A stretch of DNA of 64,000 bases from Pseudomonas indica NBRC 103045 (lineage in GTDB: Bacteria > Pseudomonadota > Gammaproteobacteria > Pseudomonadales > Pseudomonadaceae), in contig NZ_BDAC01000002.1 in assembly GCF_002091635.1 (NCBI RefSeq), positions 372,001 through 436,000 on the forward strand. Reading direction: 5' to 3'. A model generated the notes under the pieces. It had not been told where the DNA came from. It worked only from the letters and a program-made list of their open reading frames with translations, and ran no database searches. Shown here one piece after another: positions 33,412 to 43,700 of the stretch. Positions within the stretch are counted from its first letter, which is position 1. Each line of letters starts with the position of its first letter. The position numbers and the translations under genes are program-made.

Positions 33412-33927
33412 TCAGCTGAAATTCATCCAGTACACGCTGCCCAGGGTGCCGAGCAGAACCGCGACGGAATAAGGGAAAGGTTTGCCGGCCACCTCGTGGC
33501 TGGCCGGCGCCAGGTAGGCCCTGGCCTTGAACATCAGCCCGTAGCGCGCCAGGGTCAGCGGCAACTGACCGCGGAACAGCACGATCAAGAAGCCGCAAAC
33601 CCCGCCGGCGATCAGGCTGAACGCCGCTGCCCAGAGCGCGTCCCAGGGGCTGAGGAACGCGCCCGCCATGGCCATCAGCTTCACATCGCCGGCGGCCATG
33701 CCGCCCAGGGCATACAACGGCAGGAAAACGGCAAAGCCCACTGCCATGCCCTGGAAGGCGTTGCCCAGCCCCGACCACCCCGCCACATAGGCCTGGCTGA
33801 CGAAGCCAAGGGCCAGGCCCAACAGGATCAGCAGGTTGGGGATGCGGTGGCGGAGGAGATCAAAGACCACTGCGATACCCAGTAGCCCGAAGAGCGGGAT
33901 CGCGGTGATCAGCAGCTCGGTGGTCAT
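33412..33927 (-). CDS. tadV: TadV/FppA-type prepilin peptidase
   Basis: A 171-residue integral-membrane aspartyl protease lacking the N-terminal methylase domain of PilD, as usual for Tad loci. The two catalytic aspartates are Asp23 (VVFDLLRHRIPN) and Asp81 (GGMAAGDVKLMA). It cleaves the Flp leader after Gly and probably also the TadE-like pseudopilins. The gene lies 18 bases after flp and 13 before the AAA+ gene. Confidence 0.93.
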   Translation of the reverse strand: MTTELLITAIPLFGLLGIAVVFDLLRHRIPNLLILLGLALGFVSQAYVAGWSGLGNAFQGMAVGFAVFLPLYALGGMAAGDVKLMAMAGAFLSPWDALWAAAFSLIAGGVCGFLIVLFRGQLPLTLARYGLMFKARAYLAPASHEVAGKPFPYSVAVLLGTLGSVYWMNFS

Positions 33928-33945
33928 GACAGAGCCCTACCTGGG

Positions 33946-34140
33946 TCAGCAAGCGACGTTGCCGTTGACTGCCTGGCACAGAGCGTTGATGGTCGCACCA
34001 ACTTCTGTCCCCAACGCTATGAATGCAGCGGCCACCGCCACCGTGATCAACCCCCCCGCCACCGCGTACTCGACAATGGTCAGGCCGTCTTCGTCTTTGA
34101 TGAACTTCAGTACTGAAGTCTTCACTGCTTGAAAGATCAT
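33946..34140 (-). CDS. flp: Flp major pilin
   Basis: A 64-residue prepilin. The leader ends DEDG, with cleavage at Gly19-Leu20 to give mature LTIVEYAVAGG, the Flp motif with Glu and Tyr at positions 5 and 6. The 45-residue mature pilin has one long hydrophobic helix and two cysteines (55 and 64) at the C terminus that could form a disulfide. The ATG follows GAGGTG by six bases; a GTG within that Shine-Dalgarno is not the start. It is the first gene of the operon. Confidence 0.94.
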   Translation of the reverse strand: MIFQAVKTSVLKFIKDEDGLTIVEYAVAGGLITVAVAAAFIALGTEVGATINALCQAVNGNVAC

Positions 34141-34206
34141 TTCGCTCACCTCGTTCGCTTGGTTTTATCGACCCGGCGACGCATTACCGCCCCGCCTGAT
34201 CTCTAC

Positions 34207-34266
34207 GCTAGTTATCCAATCGAAAGAGGGGTTAGGAACTTTTTGCAGAACTCAGGGACTTTTTTG
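34207..34266 (-). promoter_or_regulatory. Candidate flp/tad promoter with direct repeats
   Basis: On the minus strand GCAAAAAAGTCCC (34254-34266) and GCAAAAAGTTCC (34234-34245) form direct repeats 21 bp apart, followed by a weak -10 TAACTA (34207-34212) with no consensus -35. Two sites in phase, the nearer reaching the -35 position, is the layout of an AraC-type activator. A third copy lies at 34443-34455, nearer the divergent regulator. The rest of 34141-34608 is AT-rich, with no supported gene. Confidence 0.5.
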
Positions 34267-34608
34267 CGGGCGCGTAGAGTCGCGCAAAATGACAGCCGCT
34301 CAAGCGGATACGAGCGCAGAAAACCATTCGCCGGAAAATTGACGAGCATTAGAGAGACAACTTTCCTGCGTACCGAAGAGAGGCTTTTCCATTCAATGTT
34401 TATTCTCAACATCAAATGAAATAGAAATTCTCACGGGCTCATGGAACTTTTTTCGTCAACAGGAATCACGACCGGACCCCTACAAACCTTGCGGGCTCTG
34501 CTTAATCCACAATGATCTAATGCTTATGAACATCGGTTCTTTGTATCGATGTCACTTTGCCTTCTATGTAAGTAATTCCTAACAGTCGAAATCGGACCTG
34601 TTACAGCC

Positions 34609-35478
34609 ATGAACTCCCGTACGGCAGTACCACAATTGCTGTGGTTCGACCTGACTCATGACCGTTCGGCGCAGGATTTCATTCCACTGTTTGCCGATGT
34701 CTGCCAGATCGATCTGGCTCGCGACCTGAGCGTGGCCGGTATCGATACCCGCCGGCGCCCCGACATGATCTGCATGCACTACGACCGCCCCGATTCGCTG
34801 GGGCTCGGTCTGCTGCTGGAGCTCAAGAACGCCATCCCCTCCATCCCGATCACCATGCTGACCCAGCAGCACTCGGAAGAACTCGCGGTCTGGGCGTTCC
34901 GCTCGGGTACCTGGGACTATCTGGTACTGCCGCTGACCGACCCGGAATGCGCCCGCTACCTCAGCGCACTCCAGGAACTGTGCAAATTGCGCCGGGAACC
35001 CAGGGAGGACAGGAAGAACCACCTGCCCCGCACTCACCACCTGCCGGAAAGCGTCCGCCTCACGCCGGACTTCCACAAACAGCAGTCCCTGCAGAAAGCC
35101 GTCCGCTACATCGAGCAGCACTACACCGAGCAGATTGACGGCAAGACGATGGCCCAGCTCTGCGGCATGACGCCGTTCCGCTTCAGCCGGCTGTTCAAGC
35201 AGACCCATGGCATCGGCTTCGTCGAATTCGTCCTGCAGAAGCGCATGGAGCGCGCCAAGGACCTGCTCTGCAACAGCCAGATGCCGGTCACCAGCATCGC
35301 CTATACGGTCGGTTTCAAGGACCCGTCCTACTTCGCCCGCGCCTTCAAGCAGTATTTCGAGTGCAGTCCCAGCGACTTTCGCCGCGATGGCCCACCGAAG
35401 CGGCAGGTGGCCCAGGCCAATACACTCCAGGCCGCCCAGAAGAGCCATGACCTACGTGACGCCGTGCCAGGATTTTGA
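34609..35478 (+). CDS. AraC-family regulator with degenerate receiver domain
   Basis: A 289-residue protein. Residues about 8-130 have the receiver fold but look unable to be phosphorylated: the acceptor position reads CMHYDRPD (His where Asp is expected) and the conserved Lys is Leu in LVLPLTD. Residues about 165-265 are an AraC DNA-binding domain with two helix-turn-helices (AQLCGMTPFRFSRLFKQTHG, SIAYTVGFKDPSYFARAFKQ). It is divergent from flp across 468 bp with repeated motifs, so it is the likely regulator of the tad operon. P. aeruginosa uses PprB instead, as I recall. Confidence 0.85.
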   Translation: MNSRTAVPQLLWFDLTHDRSAQDFIPLFADVCQIDLARDLSVAGIDTRRRPDMICMHYDRPDSLGLGLLLELKNAIPSIPITMLTQQHSEELAVWAFRSGTWDYLVLPLTDPECARYLSALQELCKLRREPREDRKNHLPRTHHLPESVRLTPDFHKQQSLQKAVRYIEQHYTEQIDGKTMAQLCGMTPFRFSRLFKQTHGIGFVEFVLQKRMERAKDLLCNSQMPVTSIAYTVGFKDPSYFARAFKQYFECSPSDFRRDGPPKRQVAQANTLQAAQKSHDLRDAVPGF

Positions 35479-35621
35479 TCGCCTGCGCGCTCCACTCAAA
35501 TTGGTCTCTCGGCTTTAGAACCGGCTCACAAATGCCAAGCCTTGTCACATTCCGACGCTAGGCAACACCTCGGCAAGCCGGTAGCGTCTGCCGCTCCTGA
35601 GTCCTCGGGAGCCCCGGAACC

Positions 35622-36107
35622 ATGTCGCCCAGAAAAGCCGTCCCCCTCGCCCTCATCACCACCAGCGTGTTCAGCACGCCCGTCCCGGACGCCAGCGCCA
35701 AGGACATCGACGCCGATCGGATCATGCAAAGCGTCGAACGGGTGCTGGAGGAAAACCGCATCTACGCCACGTGCCTGTCCATGGACAAGAATTCGCTCGA
35801 CTTCGTCCGCAGCAACTGGCGGCGCATGGTCGGCGAAACACGGGACCTGCTGCGCAAGGCCAACTTCGATACCAGCTTCCTCACCCTCTTCGAACTCAAG
35901 GTGCGCGCCGCCAACCTGCTCGACCAGAACCTGTCGCTGCACCAGGCCATGGCGATCTGCCACGCCAACGAGGCGATGATCAGCCGTTTCTACGAATTCG
36001 GCTTCAGCAACCTGCGCCAGGAAGTGGAAAAAGCCATGACAGGTGACAACGTGCCGATTCCCAGCACATATAACGAGGCGCGCGCCCCTGCCGCAGCCTA
36101 TCCTTGA
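35622..36107 (+). CDS. Secreted protein of unknown function
   Basis: A 161-residue protein with a probable signal peptide (MSPRKAVPLALITTSVFSTPVPDASA). The mature part is mostly helical (IMQSVERVLEENRIYATCLS, LKVRAANLLDQNLSLHQAMA) with two cysteines that could form a disulfide. GGGAGC precedes the ATG at 13-base distance. It lies between the tad regulator and the HU gene and is read with both, but spacing gives no proof of an operon. I do not recognise the family; a tad-related periplasmic role is only suggested by proximity. Confidence 0.7.
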   Translation: MSPRKAVPLALITTSVFSTPVPDASAKDIDADRIMQSVERVLEENRIYATCLSMDKNSLDFVRSNWRRMVGETRDLLRKANFDTSFLTLFELKVRAANLLDQNLSLHQAMAICHANEAMISRFYEFGFSNLRQEVEKAMTGDNVPIPSTYNEARAPAAAYP

Positions 36108-36224
36108 GCGTTCTGTGCTAGCGTGCTGCACGCCCGCATTCGCGTCCCGCAGCGGCACACCGAATCGATGCACAAGCGCAGCCGGACGGTTGCGCTCATT
36201 CAAAACCTAATGGAGTAAAAACCC

Positions 36225-36503
36225 ATGGCAATTACCAAAGACCAACTGATCAGCGACATCGCCGAAGCCACCGACGCCCCCAAGGCCAGCGTACGTGCCG
36301 TGCTGGAGCAGCTCAGCGAAATCGTCAGCGACGCCCTGGAAAATGGTGACGAGCTGACCCTGCCGGGCATCGGCAAGCTGAAAGTCAGCGAACGCCCGGC
36401 CCGCACCGGCCGCAACCCGCAGACCGGCGCCGCCATCGAGATCGCCGCCAAGAAAGTCGTCAAATTCGTCCCGGCCAAGGCCCTGACCGACGCCATCAAC
36501 TAA
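36225..36503 (+). CDS. HU-family DNA-binding protein
   Basis: A 92-residue histone-like protein. It has the dimerisation helices and the DNA-clasping arm with RPARTGRNPQTG and the closing AAKKVVKFVPAKALTDAI. The conserved Arg-Asn-Pro tip is intact, so it should kink DNA by proline intercalation. GGAGT precedes the ATG. Pseudomonas carries several HU paralogues; I cannot say which one this is. A GC-rich hairpin follows the stop. Confidence 0.93.
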   Translation: MAITKDQLISDIAEATDAPKASVRAVLEQLSEIVSDALENGDELTLPGIGKLKVSERPARTGRNPQTGAAIEIAAKKVVKFVPAKALTDAIN

Positions 36504-36518
36504 GCGCCAACGCGCTCC

Positions 36519-36539
36519 GGGGGCGAGTCGCTCGCCCCC
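36519..36539 (+). terminator. GC-rich hairpin after the HU gene
   Basis: Arms GGGGGCGAG and CTCGCCCCC around TCG form a 9-bp stem 16 bases after the HU stop. No U-run follows, so it may be a terminator of the Rho-assisted kind or a transcript stabiliser. Confidence 0.5.
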
Positions 36540-36548
36540 ACCGACGCA

Positions 36549-36606
36549 GGGCGAATAAATTCGCCTCTACACCGGGGCTCTCGTAGGAGCCAGCTCTGCT
36601 GGCGAA
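36549..36606. repeat. Two REP elements
   Basis: One unit of the GGGCGAATAAATTCGCC type (36549-36570) and one of the GTAGGAGCCAGCTCTGCTGG type (36582-36606) lie between the HU gene and the converging DUF3077-like gene. Confidence 0.8.
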
Positions 36607-36629
36607 AAGCGTCGCGAGCAAGCGCGCTG

Positions 36630-36899
36630 CTATAACGCCTTAGGACCTGCGTCGCTTTCCAGACAAGCCTGCATCGCCGCCCTGGCCATTTCGATCAGGT
36701 AACCGCAGGCATAGCCCAGTTGTTCGCTGCCCGTGCTGGTGGCCTGCACCGCCAGCTCTTCGGCGGCATCCAGCAGCAGGCAAGCGCACTCCAGGGCCGC
36801 ATGGGCCGGCACGTCGGGCTGGACATTGAACAGGTGGTGAGCGCCGTCGTTACAGCGGTGAAACGCGACGGGCTGGGTGTGAACGCATTCAGAACGCAT
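36630..36899 (-). CDS. DUF3077-like small protein
   Basis: An 89-residue protein with the pattern VPAHAALECACLLLDAAEEL, seen in DUF3077 proteins of Pseudomonas, which often occur in several copies per genome. It is helical, soluble and has no catalytic motif. The ATG follows GAAGGAGC by seven bases. It is preceded by a structured leader with its own promoter and terminator, so expression is probably conditional. No function is established for the family to my knowledge. Confidence 0.75.
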   Translation of the reverse strand: MRSECVHTQPVAFHRCNDGAHHLFNVQPDVPAHAALECACLLLDAAEELAVQATSTGSEQLGYACGYLIEMARAAMQACLESDAGPKAL

Positions 36900-36958
36900 G
36901 GTGAAGCTCCTTCGTCAGATGAGAGAGCTGCCACCCTTCACGGCCAAATGAAATGGGA

Positions 36959-37033
36959 GGCAACTGTGCGCAGGTTGGCCGACCGGGGACAAAGGAACCC
37001 GGCACACCCGAAGGTGTCCCGCGCACAGCTGCC
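36959..37033 (-). other. Structured RNA element in the DUF3077-like leader
   Basis: An outer stem pairs GGCAGCTGTGCGC (RNA 5' side, from 37033) with GCGCACAGTTGCC (ending 36959), one mismatch in 13. Inside are a hairpin ACACC-UUCG-GGUGU (37004-37017), whose cUUCGg loop is a very stable tetraloop only on this strand, and a stem CCGGG/CCCGG (36983-37002) with loop UUCCUUUGUC. That loop is complementary to the AAGGAG ribosome-binding site of the gene. It resembles a regulatory multi-branch junction. Confidence 0.65.
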
Positions 37034-37054
37034 ATGACACGACATTGCGGACAC

Positions 37055-37086
37055 AAAAAAAGCGCCTGCAATGAAGTTGGGGCGCT
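37055..37086 (-). terminator. Intrinsic terminator within the DUF3077-like leader
   Basis: On the minus strand AGCGCC and GGCGCT form a 6-bp stem with a 14-nt loop, directly followed by seven U. Just before it, GGCGC-ACA-GCGCC forms a competing hairpin that uses the same GCGCC segment, a terminator/antiterminator arrangement. Confidence 0.7.
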
Positions 37087-37138
37087 GTGCGCCTTCGTCT
37101 ATCCGACCGGCCAAGGTCAAGTCGCGGATTACCGCGAC
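37055..37138 (-). ncRNA. Candidate short RNA or attenuated leader (about 84 nt)
   Basis: From the predicted start at 37138 the RNA begins with the perfect hairpin GUCGCGG-UAAU-CCGCGAC, then a weaker GACC/GGUC stem, the antiterminator and the intrinsic terminator. If transcription stops there the product is a compact structured RNA of about 84 nt; if it reads through, it continues into the junction element and the DUF3077-like gene. Whether it acts as an sRNA, attenuator or both is inference. Confidence 0.55.
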
Positions 37139-37144
37139 GGCGGC

Positions 37145-37174
37145 ACTATAGGCGCTTCGCGGAAAGGCTGGCAA
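37145..37174 (-). promoter_or_regulatory. Sigma70-type promoter of the leader RNA
   Basis: TTGCCA (37169-37174) and TATAGT (37145-37150) on the minus strand are 18 bases apart and each match the consensus at five of six positions. The predicted start falls exactly at the base of the first hairpin. Confidence 0.7.
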
Positions 37175-37209
37175 GTCGGGAATCGCGACGCAGAGCGTCG
37201 CAGGCTGCA

Positions 37210-37230
37210 TTCCCACGCAAAGCGTGGGAA
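37210..37230. repeat. Palindrome TTCCCACGC/GCGTGGGAA
   Basis: Two 9-bp arms around AAA. It is unlike the REP units and resembles another short repeat common in Pseudomonas intergenic DNA. It lies in the 445-bp gap between ligA and the DUF3077-like gene, upstream of the leader promoter. Confidence 0.6.
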
Positions 37231-37255
37231 CGATCGTTCGACACCGGTAGCGCCT

Positions 37256-37280
37256 CGTAGGGGCCAGCTCTGCTGGCGAA
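37256..37280. repeat. Single REP element downstream of ligA
   Basis: A GTAGGGGCCAGCTCTGCTGG-type unit, 65 bases past the ligA stop. The remaining sequence to 37344 is non-coding, with no other clear signal. Confidence 0.7.
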
Positions 37281-37344
37281 GCGCTGGCAGGGCCCACTCA
37301 CAAGCAAAGGCCAAACCTGTAGGGGCTCCGCCCTTGGCACCTCG

Positions 37345-39729
<2,385 letters not shown>

Positions 39730-39734
39730 TCAAG

Positions 39735-39783
39735 CCGCAAGCGACAAGCTGCAAGCTCCGGGCTTACTGCTTGGGGCTTGCGG
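39735..39783. repeat. Imperfect inverted repeat between zipA and ligA
   Basis: CCGCAAGC (39735-39742) faces GCTTGCGG (39776-39783), with further AAGC-rich words between. It resembles the AAGCCGCAAGC-type repeats scattered in Pseudomonas genomes. Confidence 0.4.
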
Positions 39784-39804
39784 ACTGGCTCGCGACCTCT
39801 TTTC

Positions 39805-40626
39805 CTAGCGCTTGGTGGTCAACTGCCGACGCTCGAATTCGACGATGCGCTGGCGGTAGTGTTCGATGGTTTGCGCAGTCATCACGCTGCGCTGGTCATC
39901 CTTCAGCTCGCCGTTCAGCTCGTGGGAGAGCTTGCGGGCGGCGGCGACCATCACGTCGAACGCCTGCTTGGGATGGCGCGGGCCCGGCAGACCGAGGAAG
40001 AAGCTGACCGCGCGGGTGCTGAAATGATCGATATCGTCCAGGTCGAAGGTGCCCGGCTTGACGCCGTTGGCCATGGAGAACAGCACTTCGCCGTTACCGG
40101 CCATGCTTTCGTGGCGATGGAAAATGTCCATCTCGCCGAAACGCAGCCCGCTTTCCAGGATGTTCTGCAACAGTGCCGGCCCCTTGAAGCCACCCTCTTC
40201 CCGGGCGACGACGTTGATCACCAGCACTTCTTCCACCGGCGGCAGTTCCTTCGGCTCTTCCTTGGCCGCAGCCTTGCGCGGAGCCGGCTTGCCTTCGTCG
40301 ACGGGGTTGAGCAGGGTCGGTACCGGCTCGTCGAGGTTCAGGTCGCCCTGGCGCGGCTCGCTTCCACGACGCTTGTTGAGTTCGCGGGCGCTCATGGCGG
40401 GCAGGTCTTCCTCGTCCAGCGACGGCTCCTGGTGACGCTCCACCACCCGCGCCGGGCCCAGCAGTTCGGCAGTGCCTTCATCGTCGGGCATGTTGGCGAA
40501 ACTGCGATCGAGTTTGAATTTCAGCTTGCCTTTGCTGCCGCGCATCCGGCGCCAGCCATCGAAGAGAATGCCGGCAATGACAATGATGCCGATGACGATC
40601 AGCCACTCGCGCAGACCGATATCCAT
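39805..40626 (-). CDS. zipA: Cell division protein ZipA
   Basis: A 273-residue protein with an N-terminal membrane anchor ([20 protein letters not shown]), a charged and Pro-rich linker (about 30-130) and the C-terminal FtsZ-binding domain ([38 protein letters not shown]). It tethers FtsZ to the membrane at the division site. It lies between smc and ligA; the 171-bp gap before it shows no gene. Confidence 0.95.
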   Translation of the reverse strand: MDIGLREWLIVIGIIVIAGILFDGWRRMRGSKGKLKFKLDRSFANMPDDEGTAELLGPARVVERHQEPSLDEEDLPAMSARELNKRRGSEPRQGDLNLDEPVPTLLNPVDEGKPAPRKAAAKEEPKELPPVEEVLVINVVAREEGGFKGPALLQNILESGLRFGEMDIFHRHESMAGNGEVLFSMANGVKPGTFDLDDIDHFSTRAVSFFLGLPGPRHPKQAFDVMVAAARKLSHELNGELKDDQRSVMTAQTIEHYRQRIVEFERRQLTTKR

Positions 40627-40797
40627 GTATTTCTGTGACCCCTGACGAAAAAAATGATGATGCTACGGGACATCCTGTCTCTTTGTTCAGCACACTCACG
40701 TGGCGCCAACTCCCTGTTCTGACTGACATTGTCCACGTGCGACAAAAGTGGGCACTAAGCTAGCACGACGAAAGGCAACTTTACACCGTTCGTCGCA

Positions 40798-43700
40798 TCA
40801 TGCTTCGGCCAGCGCGACCGCCTCCTCCACATCCACTGCGACCAACCTGGAACAGCCGGGTTCATGCATGGTGACCCCCATCAGCTGATCGGCCATTTCC
40901 ATGGCGATCTTGTTGTGGGTGATGTAGATGAACTGCACCTTTTCCGACATTTCCTTGACCAATCGCGCATAACGACCGACGTTGGCGTCGTCCAGCGGCG
41001 CATCGACCTCGTCGAGCATGCAGAACGGCGCCGGGTTGAGCTGGAAGATGGCAAAAACCAGGGCCAGTGCGGTCAGCGCCTTTTCTCCGCCGGACAGCAG
41101 GTGGATCGTGCTGTTCTTCTTGCCCGGCGGGCGCGCCATGATCGCCACCCCGGTATCGAGTAGATCTTCCCCGGTAAGTTCCAGGTAAGCGTGCCCGCCG
41201 CCGAAAACCTTGGGAAACAATGCCTGAAGGCCAGCATTGATCTGGTCGAAGGTTTCCTTGAAGCGGTTGCGCGTCTCCCGGTCGATCTTGCGGATGACGT
41301 TCTCCAGGGTTTCCAGCGCTTCCACCAGGTCGTCGTTCTGCGCGTCGAGGTAGCGTTTACGCTCGGATTGCTGCTGGTATTCGTCGATCGCCGCCAGGTT
41401 GATCGGGCCGAGACGCTGGATGCGCGCAGCCAGCCGTTCCAGTTCTTCCTCCCAAGCTTTCTCGCTGGCTTCTGCCGGCAGCGTGGCCAGCACGCCATGC
41501 AGGTCGTAGCCATCCTCGTGGAGCTGATCCTGCAACGCCTTGCGGCGAACGGTCAGCGCCTGCCAGTCCATGCGCTGCTGCTCCAGTTGGCCGCGCAGCA
41601 GTTGCGACTGCTGTTCGGCCTGGGTACGGCGCTTTTCGGCATCGCGCAACTCGCGGTCGGCATCTTCCAGCGCCAGCCGCGCCAGCTTGAGTTCTTCCTC
41701 GACACCCATGCGCCGCTCGAGCAATTCCTCCAGCTTGATGCGCAGTTCTTCCAACGGCGCGGCGCCCTCTTCCAGGTTCAGCGTCAGTTGCTCGCGGCGC
41801 TCCACGGCCCGTTCGAACTGCAGTTCCAGGCGCTCCAGGGACTGCCGGAGGGAATCGTGCTGGGCGCGCAGCGAGCCGATACGGACCGCCAATTGATGGG
41901 CGTGGTCCTTGTGCTGGCGCGACTCCTGGCGCACCCGGTCGAGACGCTCGCGGAGCCCGTCGCGGCTGGCCAGCAGTTGCTCGCGCTGCTCGGTATCGAC
42001 CGCCATGGCATCCAGGGCGTCCTGCAATTGCAGGCGGGCCTCGCCGAGTTGCTCGTGCTCCAAGGCTCGCTGCTCGCCCAGTTCGACCATTTCCTCGTCC
42101 AGGCGCCGACGCCGCAGCGCCAGTTGCTCGACCTTGGCCTGCTGGGCGGACAACCGTGCCTTCAGCTCACTCTGTTGGCGTGCAGCTTCCTGCAAACGCC
42201 GACGTTGCTGCTCGCGCGCTTCTTCCTGCTGACGCTGGGTTTCGCGCAAACGCTGCAGGCGTTCGTCCAGATCGGCCAGGGCGGCCTCGCGCTCTTCGCG
42301 CTCCGCCTGCAAGCGCTCCAGCTCCTGGCCACGGGCCAGCACACCGGATTCCGCTTCGCTGGCACGCCGTACCCGCAGGAAATGCCGGCCGACCCAGTAG
42401 CCGTCACGGCTGATCAGACTCTCGCCATCGGCCAGCGACGAACGCCGGGCCAGGGCCTCGTCGAGCGACTCGACGGGACGCACGCTCCCCAGCCAAGGCG
42501 CCAGATCGATGGCCGCCTCCACCTTGTCCAACAGGCTGCCGGGAAGCCGGGACCCGCTCCGCGACGGGCTGGCCAGACGCAGTTCGCCCTGTTCGAAGCC
42601 GCCCAGGTCGAGGCTGGTGAAATCGTCCAGCAGGACGGCCTGCAGATCGGCGCCGAGCACGGTTTCCACCGCCAGCTCCCAGCCGGGCTCGACACGCAGT
42701 CCCTCGGCCAACCGCGGCCGCTGGTGCAGATTCTGTTCGCGCAGCCACTCGCCAACGCCCTTGCCGGGGTCCAGTGCCGCCTGTTGCAGGGCCTCCAGCG
42801 AGGCGATACGGCCGTTCAGTCGTTGCAGCTCGCCCTGGGCCTGCTGCTGTGCGCGGGTTGCTTCCTGCAACTCGCCGCGTAGTTGTTCCAGGCGCTCGAC
42901 CACGGTTTCTTCCGCCGCCTGCAGCTCTTCCAGCAGCAGGTCGCCGGCAGCCATCTGTTCGGACAGTTCGAGGATCGCCGCGTCTTCCGGGTCAGCGGCG
43001 AGCAACGCCCGCTCATCGTTCAGGCGGCGCTCGCGCTCGACCAGCCGTTCGAGGCTCTGTTCGAGCTGCAGGATGCGCGCCTGCTGTACCTCGGCGGCAC
43101 GGCGGGGCTCGGCGCTGCGCTGGTTGAAGCTATCCCATTGCTCCTGCCAGCCGTGCATGGCGGTTTCCGCATCCTCGAGGGTGGCGGCGGACTCTTCGGC
43201 AGCGGCGCTGGCCATCTCCTGCTCGGGTTCGAGCATGGCCAGCTCTTCGCCCAGGGTCGCCAGCAAGGTGCGGTCGTGGCCGAGGTGCGACTCGGTTTCC
43301 TGCCGCGCCCGCTCCGCCTCGCGCAGGTCGTCCTGCAACTGGCGCAGGCGCTGCTGGCCATGCTGGATGCTCTGCTCGACGCGGGCGATGTCGCCACCCA
43401 CCGAATAGAAACGGCCCTGGACCTGGTTGAAGCGTTCGGACAGCTCGTGATGGCCATCGCGCAGCCGCTCGATGCTGGCATCGGCGTTGCGCTGCTCGGC
43501 CACCAATGCCTCGAACGCGACCTCCTGGTCGCCGATTACCTTCTCGCGCTGCCCGACCTGATCGTTCAGCGCCTGCCAGCGCAAGGCCGCGAGCTGGGCC
43601 TTGAGCTGGCGCTCCTCGGCCTTGTATTCCTGGTACTTCTCCGCCGACTGGGCCTGGCGATGCAATCGCTCGAGCTGGCGTTCCAGCTCTTCGCGCAGGT

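Noticed and set aside
34129-34419. Open frames of 96 (plus) and 67 (minus) codons in the flp upstream region
   Set aside because: No Shine-Dalgarno, no recognisable family, AT-rich composition; they lie across the probable promoter.
36938-37297. 119-codon minus-strand open frame upstream of the DUF3077-like gene
   Set aside because: It runs through a REP unit, a palindrome, a promoter and several hairpins and has no ribosome-binding site; the RNA structures explain the sequence better.
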